A stretch of DNA of 7,046 nt. Source: an uncultured Hyphomicrobiales bacterium (lineage in GTDB: Bacteria > Pseudomonadota > Alphaproteobacteria > Rhizobiales > Xanthobacteraceae). Under the pieces are notes generated by a model. That model ran no database searches. It was not told the origin of the DNA and worked only from the letters and a program-made list of their open reading frames with translations. Below, one piece after another: positions 1-5,045 of this stretch. The stretch spans positions 1-7,046 of the forward strand of contig CAITEM010000526.1 in assembly GCA_903891395.1 (NCBI GenBank), given 5' to 3'. Position 1 is the first letter of the stretch, and each line of letters starts with the position of its first letter. A program made the position numbers and the translations under genes.

Positions 1-78
1 CCGACCTTGCGCCATCAGCACATCAACCTGCCGAAGCTTCGCAACGATCTCTTCCGCCGTATGCCTCTTCCTGCCCAT
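1..78 (-). CDS. IS3-family transposase OrfA, N-terminal part (cut by window edge)
   Basis: This is the first 26 codons of an insertion-sequence OrfA; the rest lies beyond the left edge. The start reads MGRKRHTAEEIVAKLRQ, which matches from memory the N-terminus of IS3-family OrfA proteins (Transposase_8 / HTH type, IS407-like group). In complete elements this small helix-turn-helix protein binds the IS ends and is joined by a -1 frameshift to OrfB, the DDE integrase. A purine-rich Shine-Dalgarno stretch (GAGGAGGATGCGGAG) directly precedes the ATG at 78–76, which supports this start. Nothing shows whether the rest of the element is intact. The family call is fairly secure from the N-terminal motif; the subgroup is inferred. 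Confidence 0.8.
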   Translation of the reverse strand, partial: MGRKRHTAEEIVAKLRQVDVLMAQGR

Positions 79-100
79 CTCCGCATCCTCCTCTGTCAAA

Positions 101-127
101 ATTATACTTCAGGGAGGACCACTTCAA
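101..127 (-). promoter_or_regulatory. Possible IS promoter driving orfA
   Basis: On the minus strand a perfect -10 hexamer TATAAT (106–101) follows TTGAAG (127–122) with a 15-bp spacer. It lies 22 bp upstream of the orfA start and just inside the proposed IS end, where IS3-family elements usually carry a weak transposase promoter. The spacer is shorter than the preferred 17 bp, so this is a modest candidate. Confidence 0.4.
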
Positions 128-326
128 AGGGGGCAGATCACGTAGCAGGAACTGGTGAAAAGGCCAGCTTGTCTATCGCGGTTACATGGGGACGGAGGCA
201 ACAGATCGGGCTGGAACCCTGACCAGAAGCCTCTTATCGCCAAAGGTCGTTTCGGTCCGCTAGTTGCGCCCTAAGTTACTGAAAAAGTTGAATAACTCGT
301 AGCGAGGACTTTCGCTGGCTGACCGC

Positions 327-346
327 CGTTAGCTGCGCGTTAGCTG
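327..346. repeat. Tandem 9-bp direct repeat, 11-bp period
   Basis: CGTTAGCTG occurs at 327–335 and again at 338–346, so the copies are one helical turn apart. Paired binding sites can look like this, but two copies of 9 bp could also be chance or slippage. It has no link to a known gene beyond lying between the IS end and the amtB terminator. Confidence 0.6.
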
Positions 347-417
347 AGCAGTCTTGTGGGGAAAAATAATTCAGTTAAAACATATAGTTGCTAGAATTTA
401 TTGATTAAGACCCGATT

Positions 418-443
418 AACCATCGGCGGCCGGCGATGGTTTT
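418..443 (+). terminator. Weak terminator-like hairpin
   Basis: AACCATCG (418–425) and CGATGGTT (434–441) form a perfect 8-bp stem with an 8-base loop, followed on the plus strand by a short T run ending at 443. The T run is too short for a confident intrinsic terminator and no plus-strand gene ends here. It could be a remnant or a structural element. Confidence 0.25.
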
Positions 444-515
444 ATCCCGCGTCGGACGGCGGTCTGGTTTATGACCGAGGGCCAGAAAAGGGCCAGCCAG
501 AATGAGAAGAGGCCC

Positions 516-556
516 AAAATAAGAGAGGCCCCCGGCTCTTGCGAACCGAGGGCCTC
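516..556 (-). terminator. Rho-independent terminator of the glnK–amtB operon
   Basis: Read on the minus strand, GAGGCCC (556–550) pairs with GGGCCTC (531–525), with three further inner pairs (CGG/CCG). The stem is followed directly by the T-rich tail TCTTATTTT (524–516). It starts 50 bases past the amtB stop codon, the expected place for operon termination. A second GGGCCTC arm on the minus strand (515–509) lies just beyond the T tail and could form an alternative pairing. Confidence 0.75.
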
Positions 557-605
557 AACGGAAGGGACAGTGCCGGGTTTCCGCCCCTACCGCTAGCTTG
601 TGATC

Positions 606-2036
606 CTACTGAATGGTTTCGCCATGCAGGCTGATGTCGAGACCTTCGCGTTCCGCTTCATCGGAGACGCGCAGGCCGATAACCGCCTTGATGACGAGCA
701 GGATGATCAGCGTTGCGACCGCGTCGTAGATCAACGTGCCCAAGATGCCGTAGATCTGAATCACGACCTGGTAGGCATTGCCGTCGATGAGGCCGGTGCC
801 GAGCGGGTTGATCGCCGTGCGTGCGAACACGCCCGTGAGCAACGCGCCGGTGATGCCGCCAACCGCGTGCACGCCGAAGGCGTCCAAGCTGTCGTCGTAA
901 CCCATCATGTGCTTGAGGCTGGTGGCGCCCCAGTAGCAGACGATGCCCGCAGCCACGCCGATAACCAGCGCGCCAACCGGATCGACGAAGCCCGAAGCCG
1001 GGGTGATCGCGACGAGGCCGGCAACTGCGCCCGAGCAGATGCCGAGAATGCTTGGCTTACCTTTGGCCATCCATTCGACGAACATCCAGGCGAGAGCAGC
1101 GGTACCGGTGGCAATCTGCGTCACAGCCATCGCCATGCCGGCGGTGCCGTTAGCGGCAACAGCCGAACCGGCGTTGAAGCCGAACCAGCCGACCCACAAC
1201 AGCGAGGCGCCGATCATGGTCAGCACGAGATTGTGCGGAGCCATGTTTTCGGTGCCGTAGCCGCGGCGCTTGCCGAGGACGAGCGCGCAGATCAAGCCGG
1301 CGACGCCCGCGTTGATATGCACGACCGTGCCGCCGGCGAAGTCGAGCACGCCGAGGGTGCCGAGCCAGCCGCCGCCCCAGACCCAGTGGGCGATCGGGGA
1401 GTAGACCAGGATCGACCACAGACCCATGAACCACATCATCGCCGAGAACTTCATGCGGTCAGCGAAAGCACCGCAGATCAGGGCCGGAGTGATGATGGCG
1501 AAGGTCATCTGGAAGGTCATGTAGACCGACTCAGGAATTGTGGCAGCCAACGGGCTGACCTGATCGGTGGTCATTCCCATCAGCAAGACTCTGGACATGC
1601 CGCCCAGGTAGTCGCTGCCGTCGGTGAAGGCCCAGCTGTAGCCGATGACCATCCAGAGCACCGTCACCAAACAGGTGATGGCGAAGCTCTGCATCACGGT
1701 CGCCAGCACGTTCTTCTTGCGGACCATGCCGCCGTAGAACAGTGCGAGGCCGGGAATGGTCATCAACAGCACGAGGGCGGTCGATGTCAGCATCCAGGCG
1801 GTGTCGCCCGAATCTGTTTTACACTTGTTCAGCACCGGCGGCTTGGCCGTTGCATCGCAAGCCGGCAGCGGAGCGGGGGCAGCAGCCGGAGCTGCTTCAG
1901 CAGCCGGAGCGGCCGGCGGCGCAGCCGGGGTCTGGGCGAACGACGGATTGTACGTCGCTACGCACAGGATAATGCCGAGCAGAAAACCTAAGGCAATTGC
2001 CATAAGTCCCGCACGGGAGGGTTTCTTCAACGTCAT
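606..2036 (-). CDS. amtB: AmtB ammonium transporter
   Basis: This inner-membrane trimeric channel of the Amt/Mep/Rh family takes up ammonium when nitrogen is scarce. The protein is 476 aa. Residues 1–35 look like a signal peptide (KKPSR, hydrophobic core, SFAQ), then comes an Ala/Pro-rich stretch (36–58), and the Amt domain runs from about residue 79 to 455. Conserved channel residues are visible by alignment to E. coli AmtB: pore twin histidines His240 and His390 (H168/H318), Asp232 (D160), Phe gate Phe179 and Phe287 (F107/F215), and Ser291 (S219). The C-terminal tail (GLRVSDEAEREGLD, 454–467), which contacts GlnK, is intact. The start is supported by AGGAG 8 bases upstream. It lies 34 bp downstream of glnK in the same operon and is probably co-transcribed from the RpoN-like promoter upstream of glnK. 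Function is very secure. Confidence 0.97.
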   Translation of the reverse strand: MTLKKPSRAGLMAIALGFLLGIILCVATYNPSFAQTPAAPPAAPAAEAAPAAAPAPLPACDATAKPPVLNKCKTDSGDTAWMLTSTALVLLMTIPGLALFYGGMVRKKNVLATVMQSFAITCLVTVLWMVIGYSWAFTDGSDYLGGMSRVLLMGMTTDQVSPLAATIPESVYMTFQMTFAIITPALICGAFADRMKFSAMMWFMGLWSILVYSPIAHWVWGGGWLGTLGVLDFAGGTVVHINAGVAGLICALVLGKRRGYGTENMAPHNLVLTMIGASLLWVGWFGFNAGSAVAANGTAGMAMAVTQIATGTAALAWMFVEWMAKGKPSILGICSGAVAGLVAITPASGFVDPVGALVIGVAAGIVCYWGATSLKHMMGYDDSLDAFGVHAVGGITGALLTGVFARTAINPLGTGLIDGNAYQVVIQIYGILGTLIYDAVATLIILLVIKAVIGLRVSDEAEREGLDISLHGETIQ

Positions 2037-2070
2037 GGTCTAACTCCTGTCCGAATGTTTGTGCGGGTGA

Positions 2071-2409
2071 CTAAAGCGCCGCGGCGTCTGTTTCGCCGGT
2101 GCGGATGCGCACGGCGTGATCCAAACCGAAGACGAAGATTTTGCCGTCGCCGATTTGTCCAGTTTTCGCAGCACCGGTGATGGCGCCGACCACTTTGTCG
2201 ACCTGAGTCGACGCCACAGCGACCTCCACCTTGATCTTCGGGAGGAAGCTCACCGCATATTCCGCCCCACGGTAGATTTCCGTGTGACCCTTTTGACGTC
2301 CGTAACCCTTAACTTCGGTAACGGTCAGTCCTTGCACGCCGATGGAGGTCAGAGCGTCTCGGACCTCGTCGAGCTTGAAAGGTTTAATGATGGCCATGAC
2401 GATTTTCAT
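2071..2409 (-). CDS. glnK: Nitrogen regulatory P-II protein GlnK (amtB-linked copy)
   Basis: This cytoplasmic P-II signal protein senses 2-oxoglutarate and ATP/ADP and as a trimer plugs AmtB when nitrogen is sufficient. It is 112 aa, the standard length. The T-loop carries YRGAEY (46–51) with Tyr51, the uridylylation site, and Arg47, which enters the AmtB pore. Nucleotide-binding residues Gln39, Lys58, Gly84–Lys90 (TGQIGDGK region) and Arg101/Arg103 are all present. The reading frame stays open upstream to 2520, but the family begins at MKIVMAIIKPFKL, so the ATG at 2409–2407 is chosen; GGGGA lies 9 bases upstream. Its position 34 bp before amtB identifies it as GlnK rather than GlnB. It is about 72% identical (81 of 112, counted by hand) to the second copy at 2817–3155. 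Confidence 0.95.
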   Translation of the reverse strand: MKIVMAIIKPFKLDEVRDALTSIGVQGLTVTEVKGYGRQKGHTEIYRGAEYAVSFLPKIKVEVAVASTQVDKVVGAITGAAKTGQIGDGKIFVFGLDHAVRIRTGETDAAAL

Positions 2410-2513
2410 GGATTCAGATCCCCGCTTGAGAGCCCGTTTTACGTTACGCAGTGCGGGCGGTTTCACTGAGCCGAGCCCCCGAAGCTTGCTTCGCAGGCAT
2501 GGCCGCAGAGATA

Positions 2514-2562
2514 GAATCAAACGCCGTGCCAGTTCGCCGCAGCGGGGCTATCAGTTTGATTC
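2514..2562. repeat. Perfect 9-bp inverted repeat overlapping the RpoN-like site
   Basis: GAATCAAAC (2514–2522) and GTTTGATTC (2554–2562) are exact reverse complements, separated by 31 bp. The left arm contains the -12 element of the candidate RpoN promoter, and the spacer contains its -24 element. It could be a looping operator or a DNA hairpin, or chance. No known regulator motif is recognised. Confidence 0.55.
2517..2531 (-). promoter_or_regulatory. Candidate sigma-54 (RpoN) promoter of glnK–amtB
   Basis: On the minus strand the site reads TGGCACG-GCGT-TTGA, against the RpoN consensus TGGCACG-N4-TTGC. The -24 element is perfect and the spacing is exact; the only mismatch is A for C in the -12 element, a position that is usually conserved. 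Transcription would begin near 2505, about 95 bases before the glnK start. RpoN/NtrC control of glnK–amtB is the known pattern in proteobacteria, which raises the prior. The -12 mismatch keeps this below certain. Confidence 0.6.
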
Positions 2563-2608
2563 GATGGACAGAATCGGGTGTCCGGACTCCGGAGCCAAAT
2601 ACCGCCAA

Positions 2609-2620
2609 AGGCTTAAGCCT
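2609..2620. promoter_or_regulatory. 12-bp perfect palindrome upstream of the glnK promoter
   Basis: AGGCTTAAGCCT is a perfect palindrome centred about 84 bp upstream of the -24 element. Its location suits a dimeric DNA-binding protein, but it does not match the NtrC consensus (TGCACC-N5-GGTGCA) and I cannot name a regulator. Confidence 0.4.
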
Positions 2621-2646
2621 AAAGGCGCGCCACGCCGCACATGGGC

Positions 2647-2673
2647 TGCACAAAAAAACATCAGATGCGTGCA
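2647..2673. promoter_or_regulatory. NtrC-like half sites, possible enhancer
   Basis: TGCAC (2647–2651) and GTGCA (2669–2673) are inverted half sites of the NtrC motif, lying 115–145 bp upstream of the RpoN-like promoter, the usual enhancer distance. Their spacing is 17 bp, not the canonical 7, which is one extra helical turn. A third GCAC lies at 2637–2640. The element is degenerate, so binding is only suggested. Confidence 0.3.
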
Positions 2674-2816
2674 AATGAGTCAGTCTGCGCCCGGAAGCCC
2701 TCCGGCGCGGAAAGGTTTTGTTAAGTTTTGGCTAAATCCGGTCGCTATTGCGGCCCGAACTGACGTCGAGACCCATAATCTCGTCATGACGCCACGCCAC
2801 CCCGGCAGGGTCGGGG

Positions 2817-3155
2817 CTAAAGCGCGTCGACGTCGGTTTCGCCGGTACGGATGCGAACGGCGTGTTCAATCGGCGTAACAAGGATTTTGCCGTCGCCGAT
2901 CTGTCCGGTCTTGGCCGAACTCAGGATCGTTTCCACGACCTGGTCGATCTGTTCGCTGGAGACGGCGACTTCAATGCGCAGTTTCGGCAGAAAATTCACG
3001 GCGTATTCGGCGCCGCGGTAAACTTCCATATGGCCCTTCTGGCGGCCGAAACCTTTGACTTCGGTCACGGTCATGCCGTGAACGCCAACGGCGGTCAGGG
3101 CATCGCGGACCTCCTCAAGTTTGAACGGCTTGATGACGGCGATGACCAGTTTCAT
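2817..3155 (-). CDS. glnK: Second P-II protein GlnK paralogue, without adjacent amtB
   Basis: This is a 112-aa P-II signalling protein. YRGAEY (46–51) with Tyr51 for uridylylation and Arg47 are present, as are Gln39, Lys58, the TGQIGDGK loop (83–90) and Arg101/Arg103, so it should bind ATP/ADP and 2-oxoglutarate normally. Asn54 (NFLPK), as in E. coli GlnK, replaces the Ser54 of its neighbour. The frame opens further upstream, but MKLVIAVIKPFKL is the family start and AGGAAGG lies about 7 bases before the ATG at 3155–3153. Differences from the other copy cluster at residues 66–80 and 92–97. The next gene downstream is the other glnK, 407 bp away, rather than a partner amtB. It may act on that AmtB, on another AmtB elsewhere, or on other targets; GlnB identity cannot be excluded from sequence alone. 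Confidence 0.93.
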   Translation of the reverse strand: MKLVIAVIKPFKLEEVRDALTAVGVHGMTVTEVKGFGRQKGHMEVYRGAEYAVNFLPKLRIEVAVSSEQIDQVVETILSSAKTGQIGDGKILVTPIEHAVRIRTGETDVDAL

Positions 3156-3321
3156 GACGTTTCCTTCCTGGCAGTGATTTTCGTCGGCGCTCGAACGGAA
3201 ACTTCCCGGCAAGGAAGGAACGGGCGCCGCGATAGAGCGTAACGCAGATTGGCCGAAGATGATTGGTTTATCGCAACGTGGGCGCGGCCGGCAAGGACGC
3301 AGGTCGCCTTCCTCTGATTTA
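3156..3321. other. Intergenic region upstream of the second glnK
   Basis: This 166-bp gap should hold the promoter of the second glnK. I see no good RpoN site: the only GG-N10-GC arrangement on the minus strand (3312–3299, AGGAAGGCGACCTGC) matches the consensus poorly. No clear intrinsic terminator for the upstream DUF2927-like gene was found either, so read-through into glnK is possible. Confidence 0.4.
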
Positions 3322-4104
3322 TCAAGGCTTTGCGCCTTGTCCGCCGAGGCCCAGATCCTGGATGACGCGCGGCAGAGCGGCGCGCGCGCCGGCGGCGGTC
3401 ATTCCGGGCGTCATTCGCGGATCGTACAGCAAAGTGAGCAGCGCGCGGTCGTAGACCGACAGATAACCGACCATGCGGTTCTGGTTGAGCGTGGTCCAGG
3501 GATTGCGCTGGTCGTGGTTCGACAGGCCGAAGGCGTGCAGCAGCTCATGATAGGCGCAGTCGAAGAAGACCCTGTCGCCTTTGTCGACAATGATGAACGA
3601 GACCGCATGCAGGATTTTTCCTTCGGCGCTCGACTTCACGCTGGTCATGCATTGCGGATTGGTGCGCGCGACAAAGGTCTTGGTGACTTCGGCACCAAAG
3701 GCGTCGCGCAATGCCGCCTTGAAATCCCGTTCGTCGATCAGACGAATTTCAATGTCGGTCGAATCGCCGGTCGCGAGGCTCAGATTCAAGGTGGGCACCT
3801 TGCCGGCATATTCCTCGACGATGCGGGTCATGGCAGCCGTGCGATCGACACTGCCGCCCGCCACCACGCGCGCGACGATGGGGCGATCGAAGCGACGAAC
3901 GCCAAGAGGCCGTGCGCCGATGCGCAGATCGGAACCGAAGGCCAACGCGATAAAACCGCGTTGCAGCTCGGCAACGGAGAAGCGGGTGAACTGTGGGGGT
4001 GCGCCGGCAAGCGCGCCAGCCGGCGGCGGCTCTTTGTCGGACGCGGCAAGCGCCACCGTCATCGCGGCGGACAAAACAAATGCGGCAACGAGCGAGCGTT
4101 TCAT
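3322..4104 (-). CDS. Exported DUF2927-like protein with an HExxH zinc-peptidase-type motif
   Basis: The 260-aa product has a signal peptide (MKRSLVAAFVLSAAMTVALA, cleavage near residue 20–22), so it should act in the periplasm or outside the cell. I place it in the DUF2927 family from memory, because of the (E)xxxxxLGLxN-type core followed by LSVYDRALLTLLYDPRMTPGM-like residues (215–235). The core reads HELLHAFGLSNHD (186–198), an intact HExxH (His186, Glu187, His190) with a further His197, as in zinc metallopeptidases. The third ligand is one residue off the metzincin pattern HExxHxxGxxH. Two cysteines (152, 183) could form a disulfide. The open frame extends upstream to 4197, but the signal peptide fixes the start at 4104. 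That ATG lies 4 bp past the tesB stop, so the two genes are probably co-transcribed, although no strong Shine-Dalgarno is seen. Activity and substrate are unknown. Confidence 0.75.
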   Translation of the reverse strand: MKRSLVAAFVLSAAMTVALAASDKEPPPAGALAGAPPQFTRFSVAELQRGFIALAFGSDLRIGARPLGVRRFDRPIVARVVAGGSVDRTAAMTRIVEEYAGKVPTLNLSLATGDSTDIEIRLIDERDFKAALRDAFGAEVTKTFVARTNPQCMTSVKSSAEGKILHAVSFIIVDKGDRVFFDCAYHELLHAFGLSNHDQRNPWTTLNQNRMVGYLSVYDRALLTLLYDPRMTPGMTAAGARAALPRVIQDLGLGGQGAKP

Positions 4105-4108
4105 GGCG

Positions 4109-4975
4109 TTACGGCGTGCGCCGCAACCGGACCAGGCCTTCTTGCGCCACCGATGCGACCAGCGTGCCATCTTGCTTGAATATAAGGCCGCGGGCAAAGC
4201 CGCGTGAGCCGTGCAGATTAGGTGAATCCTGCGCGTAGAGCAGCCACTCGTCGGCGCGGAACGGACGGTGCAGCCACAGCGCGTGGTCGAGACTTGCCGC
4301 CATGAATTCTTTTTCGAACAGCGTGCGGCCGTGCGGTACCAGCGCGGTATCGAGCAAGCCCATGTCGGATGTGTACGCGAGCACGCAGCGGTGGATCGCC
4401 GGATCCTCCGGCAGTTTACCGGTGGTCTTCATCCAGACGTGGAATTTTCCGTCGGGAATTTTCTTGCCGAGATAACGGTCGAACTCCACCGGCCGCAATT
4501 CGATCGGCCGCTCGCGCTCGTAATAGCGCCGGACCGGATCGGGCATCGTCGGCAAAATCTTCTCACGGACTTCGGCTTCGCTGGGCAACGAATCAGGCCC
4601 GGGCACGTCCGGCATCTGCGCCTGATGCTCGAGACCTTCCTCCTCGGCGTGGAACGACACCAACATGGAGAAGATCGGATGGCCGTGCTGCCGCGCGGTG
4701 ACGCGCCGCGTCGTGAAGCTGCCGCCGTCGCGCATGCGGTCGACGTCGTAGATGATCGGAATTTTGGGATCGCCCGGCAGCAGGAAGTAGGCGTGCATCG
4801 AATGCGGTGGGCGGGCAGCCTCGACCGTACGAACCGCGGCGACCAGCGCCTGCCCGATCACCTGGCCGCCGAACACCCGCTGCCAGCCGCTCTGCGGCGA
4901 GCTGCCGCGGAACAGGTTCAGGTCCAGCTCTTCAAGGTCGAGGATGGTCAGCAGGTCTTCGACGGCGGTAGACAT
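4109..4975 (-). CDS. tesB: Acyl-CoA thioesterase II
   Basis: This cytoplasmic enzyme hydrolyses acyl-CoA to free fatty acid and CoA. It is 288 aa, close to E. coli TesB (286 aa), and has the double hot-dog fold of the family. The N-terminal half contains WQRVFGGQVIGQAL (31–44) and HAYFLLPGDP (61–70). The catalytic trio matches E. coli numbering: Asp204 (YTSD), Ser228 (SLDHALWLHRPF, where E. coli has Thr) and Gln278 (AQEGLVR). The Ser for Thr swap keeps the hydroxyl and is, as far as I recall, common in homologues. The start has only weak purine-rich support, but the N-terminus MSTAVEDLLTILDLEELDLN fits the family. It is first in a likely operon with the DUF2927-like gene and divergent from the flavin monooxygenase. 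Confidence 0.95.
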   Translation of the reverse strand: MSTAVEDLLTILDLEELDLNLFRGSSPQSGWQRVFGGQVIGQALVAAVRTVEAARPPHSMHAYFLLPGDPKIPIIYDVDRMRDGGSFTTRRVTARQHGHPIFSMLVSFHAEEEGLEHQAQMPDVPGPDSLPSEAEVREKILPTMPDPVRRYYERERPIELRPVEFDRYLGKKIPDGKFHVWMKTTGKLPEDPAIHRCVLAYTSDMGLLDTALVPHGRTLFEKEFMAASLDHALWLHRPFRADEWLLYAQDSPNLHGSRGFARGLIFKQDGTLVASVAQEGLVRLRRTP

Positions 4976-4985
4976 GGGGGCGCCC

Positions 4986-5021
4986 GTTGAGGATCAAATA
5001 TGTCCCTCAACCTGCTATGCT
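4986..5021. promoter_or_regulatory. Divergent promoter region with a 7-bp inverted repeat
   Basis: The 70 bp between the tesB start (4975) and the monooxygenase start (5046) contain GTTGAGG (4986–4992) and CCTCAAC (5005–5011), a perfect inverted repeat with a 12-bp spacer. A -10-like TATGCT (5016–5021) could serve the plus-strand gene, but no -35 at proper spacing is convincing. The repeat could be an operator for both genes. Confidence 0.35.
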
Positions 5022-5045
5022 GGACGGCGTTTTACAAGGAAGCCC

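Larger units (their letters stand above)
1..140 (-). mobile_element. End of an IS3-family (probably IS407-group) insertion sequence
   Basis: The element's orfA-proximal end lies here, with orfA pointing left out of the window. Read on the minus strand, the proposed terminus starts TGATCTGCCCCCTTTGAAG at 140. It resembles the TGA...CCCCC terminal inverted repeats of IS407-group elements as I remember them. The 62 bases between this terminus and the orfA start are a normal leader length for such an element. The outer boundary at 140 is inferred from the terminal TGA; the opposite end and the target duplication are outside the window. If a 4-bp duplication exists, this side would read CGTA (141–144). 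Confidence 0.65.
141..515. other. Region without a recognisable gene between the IS end and the amtB terminator
   Basis: No reading frame here has a recognisable product, a ribosome site or a family motif. Base composition changes inside it: about 360–415 is clearly AT-rich (runs such as GAAAAATAATTCAG), unlike the GC-rich genes to the right. This fits a non-coding spacer or an acquired patch. It contains a 9-bp direct repeat (327–346) and a small hairpin followed by T residues (418–443), listed separately. A 42-codon open stretch (146–274, plus strand) has no start codon and is treated as chance. Confidence 0.55.
2410..2816. promoter_or_regulatory. 407-bp intergenic control region between the two glnK genes
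   Basis: No protein gene is supported here; open frames crossing it lack family features. It holds the sites listed separately (RpoN-like promoter, inverted repeat, 12-bp palindrome, half sites). On the minus strand the predicted leader of the downstream glnK would be about 95 bases and contains a small hairpin, CGAAGC (2480–2485) with GCTTCG (2488–2493). Just past the upstream glnK stop, CCCCG/CGGGG and CGAGA/TCTCG stems exist but have no T run, so no clear terminator separates the two glnK genes. I found no trace of an amtB fragment in it. Confidence 0.55.

Noticed and set aside
7..222. 71-codon plus-strand frame crossing the IS end
   Set aside because: It is antisense to OrfA, runs across the IS boundary, and shows no recognisable protein features.
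146..274. Open stretch ending in IAKGRFGPLVAP
   Set aside because: GRFGP recalls topoisomerase C-terminal repeats, but there is no start codon, a stop lies just before it (143–145) and the rest does not match. Judged chance.
141..600. Search for a tRNA, CRISPR array or attachment site beside the IS
   Set aside because: No cloverleaf-like set of stems, no regularly spaced repeats and no duplicated tRNA end were found by eye.
600..1991. 463-codon open frame on the plus strand opposite amtB
   Set aside because: It lies fully antisense to a strongly conserved AmtB; its product is rich in His, Arg, Asp and Gly with no family motif. Long antisense frames are common in GC-rich genes.
2410..2520. 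N-terminal extension of the amtB-linked GlnK
   Set aside because: The extra 37 residues are absent from the P-II family, and the extension would cover the predicted promoter and leader.
3299..3312. GG-N10-GC arrangement as an RpoN promoter for the second glnK
   Set aside because: Only the bare GG/GC dinucleotides fit; the flanking -24 and -12 bases match poorly, and it lies about 145 bp from the start codon.
4268..4990. Long plus-strand frame opposite tesB, and a similar minus-strand frame at 5457–6275 opposite the monooxygenase
   Set aside because: Both are antisense to well-identified enzymes and have no domain-like content.
4944..5045. 34-residue extension of the flavin monooxygenase
   Set aside because: It overlaps the tesB start on the other strand, lacks a ribosome site and is not family-like; the ATG at 5046 has AAGGA.
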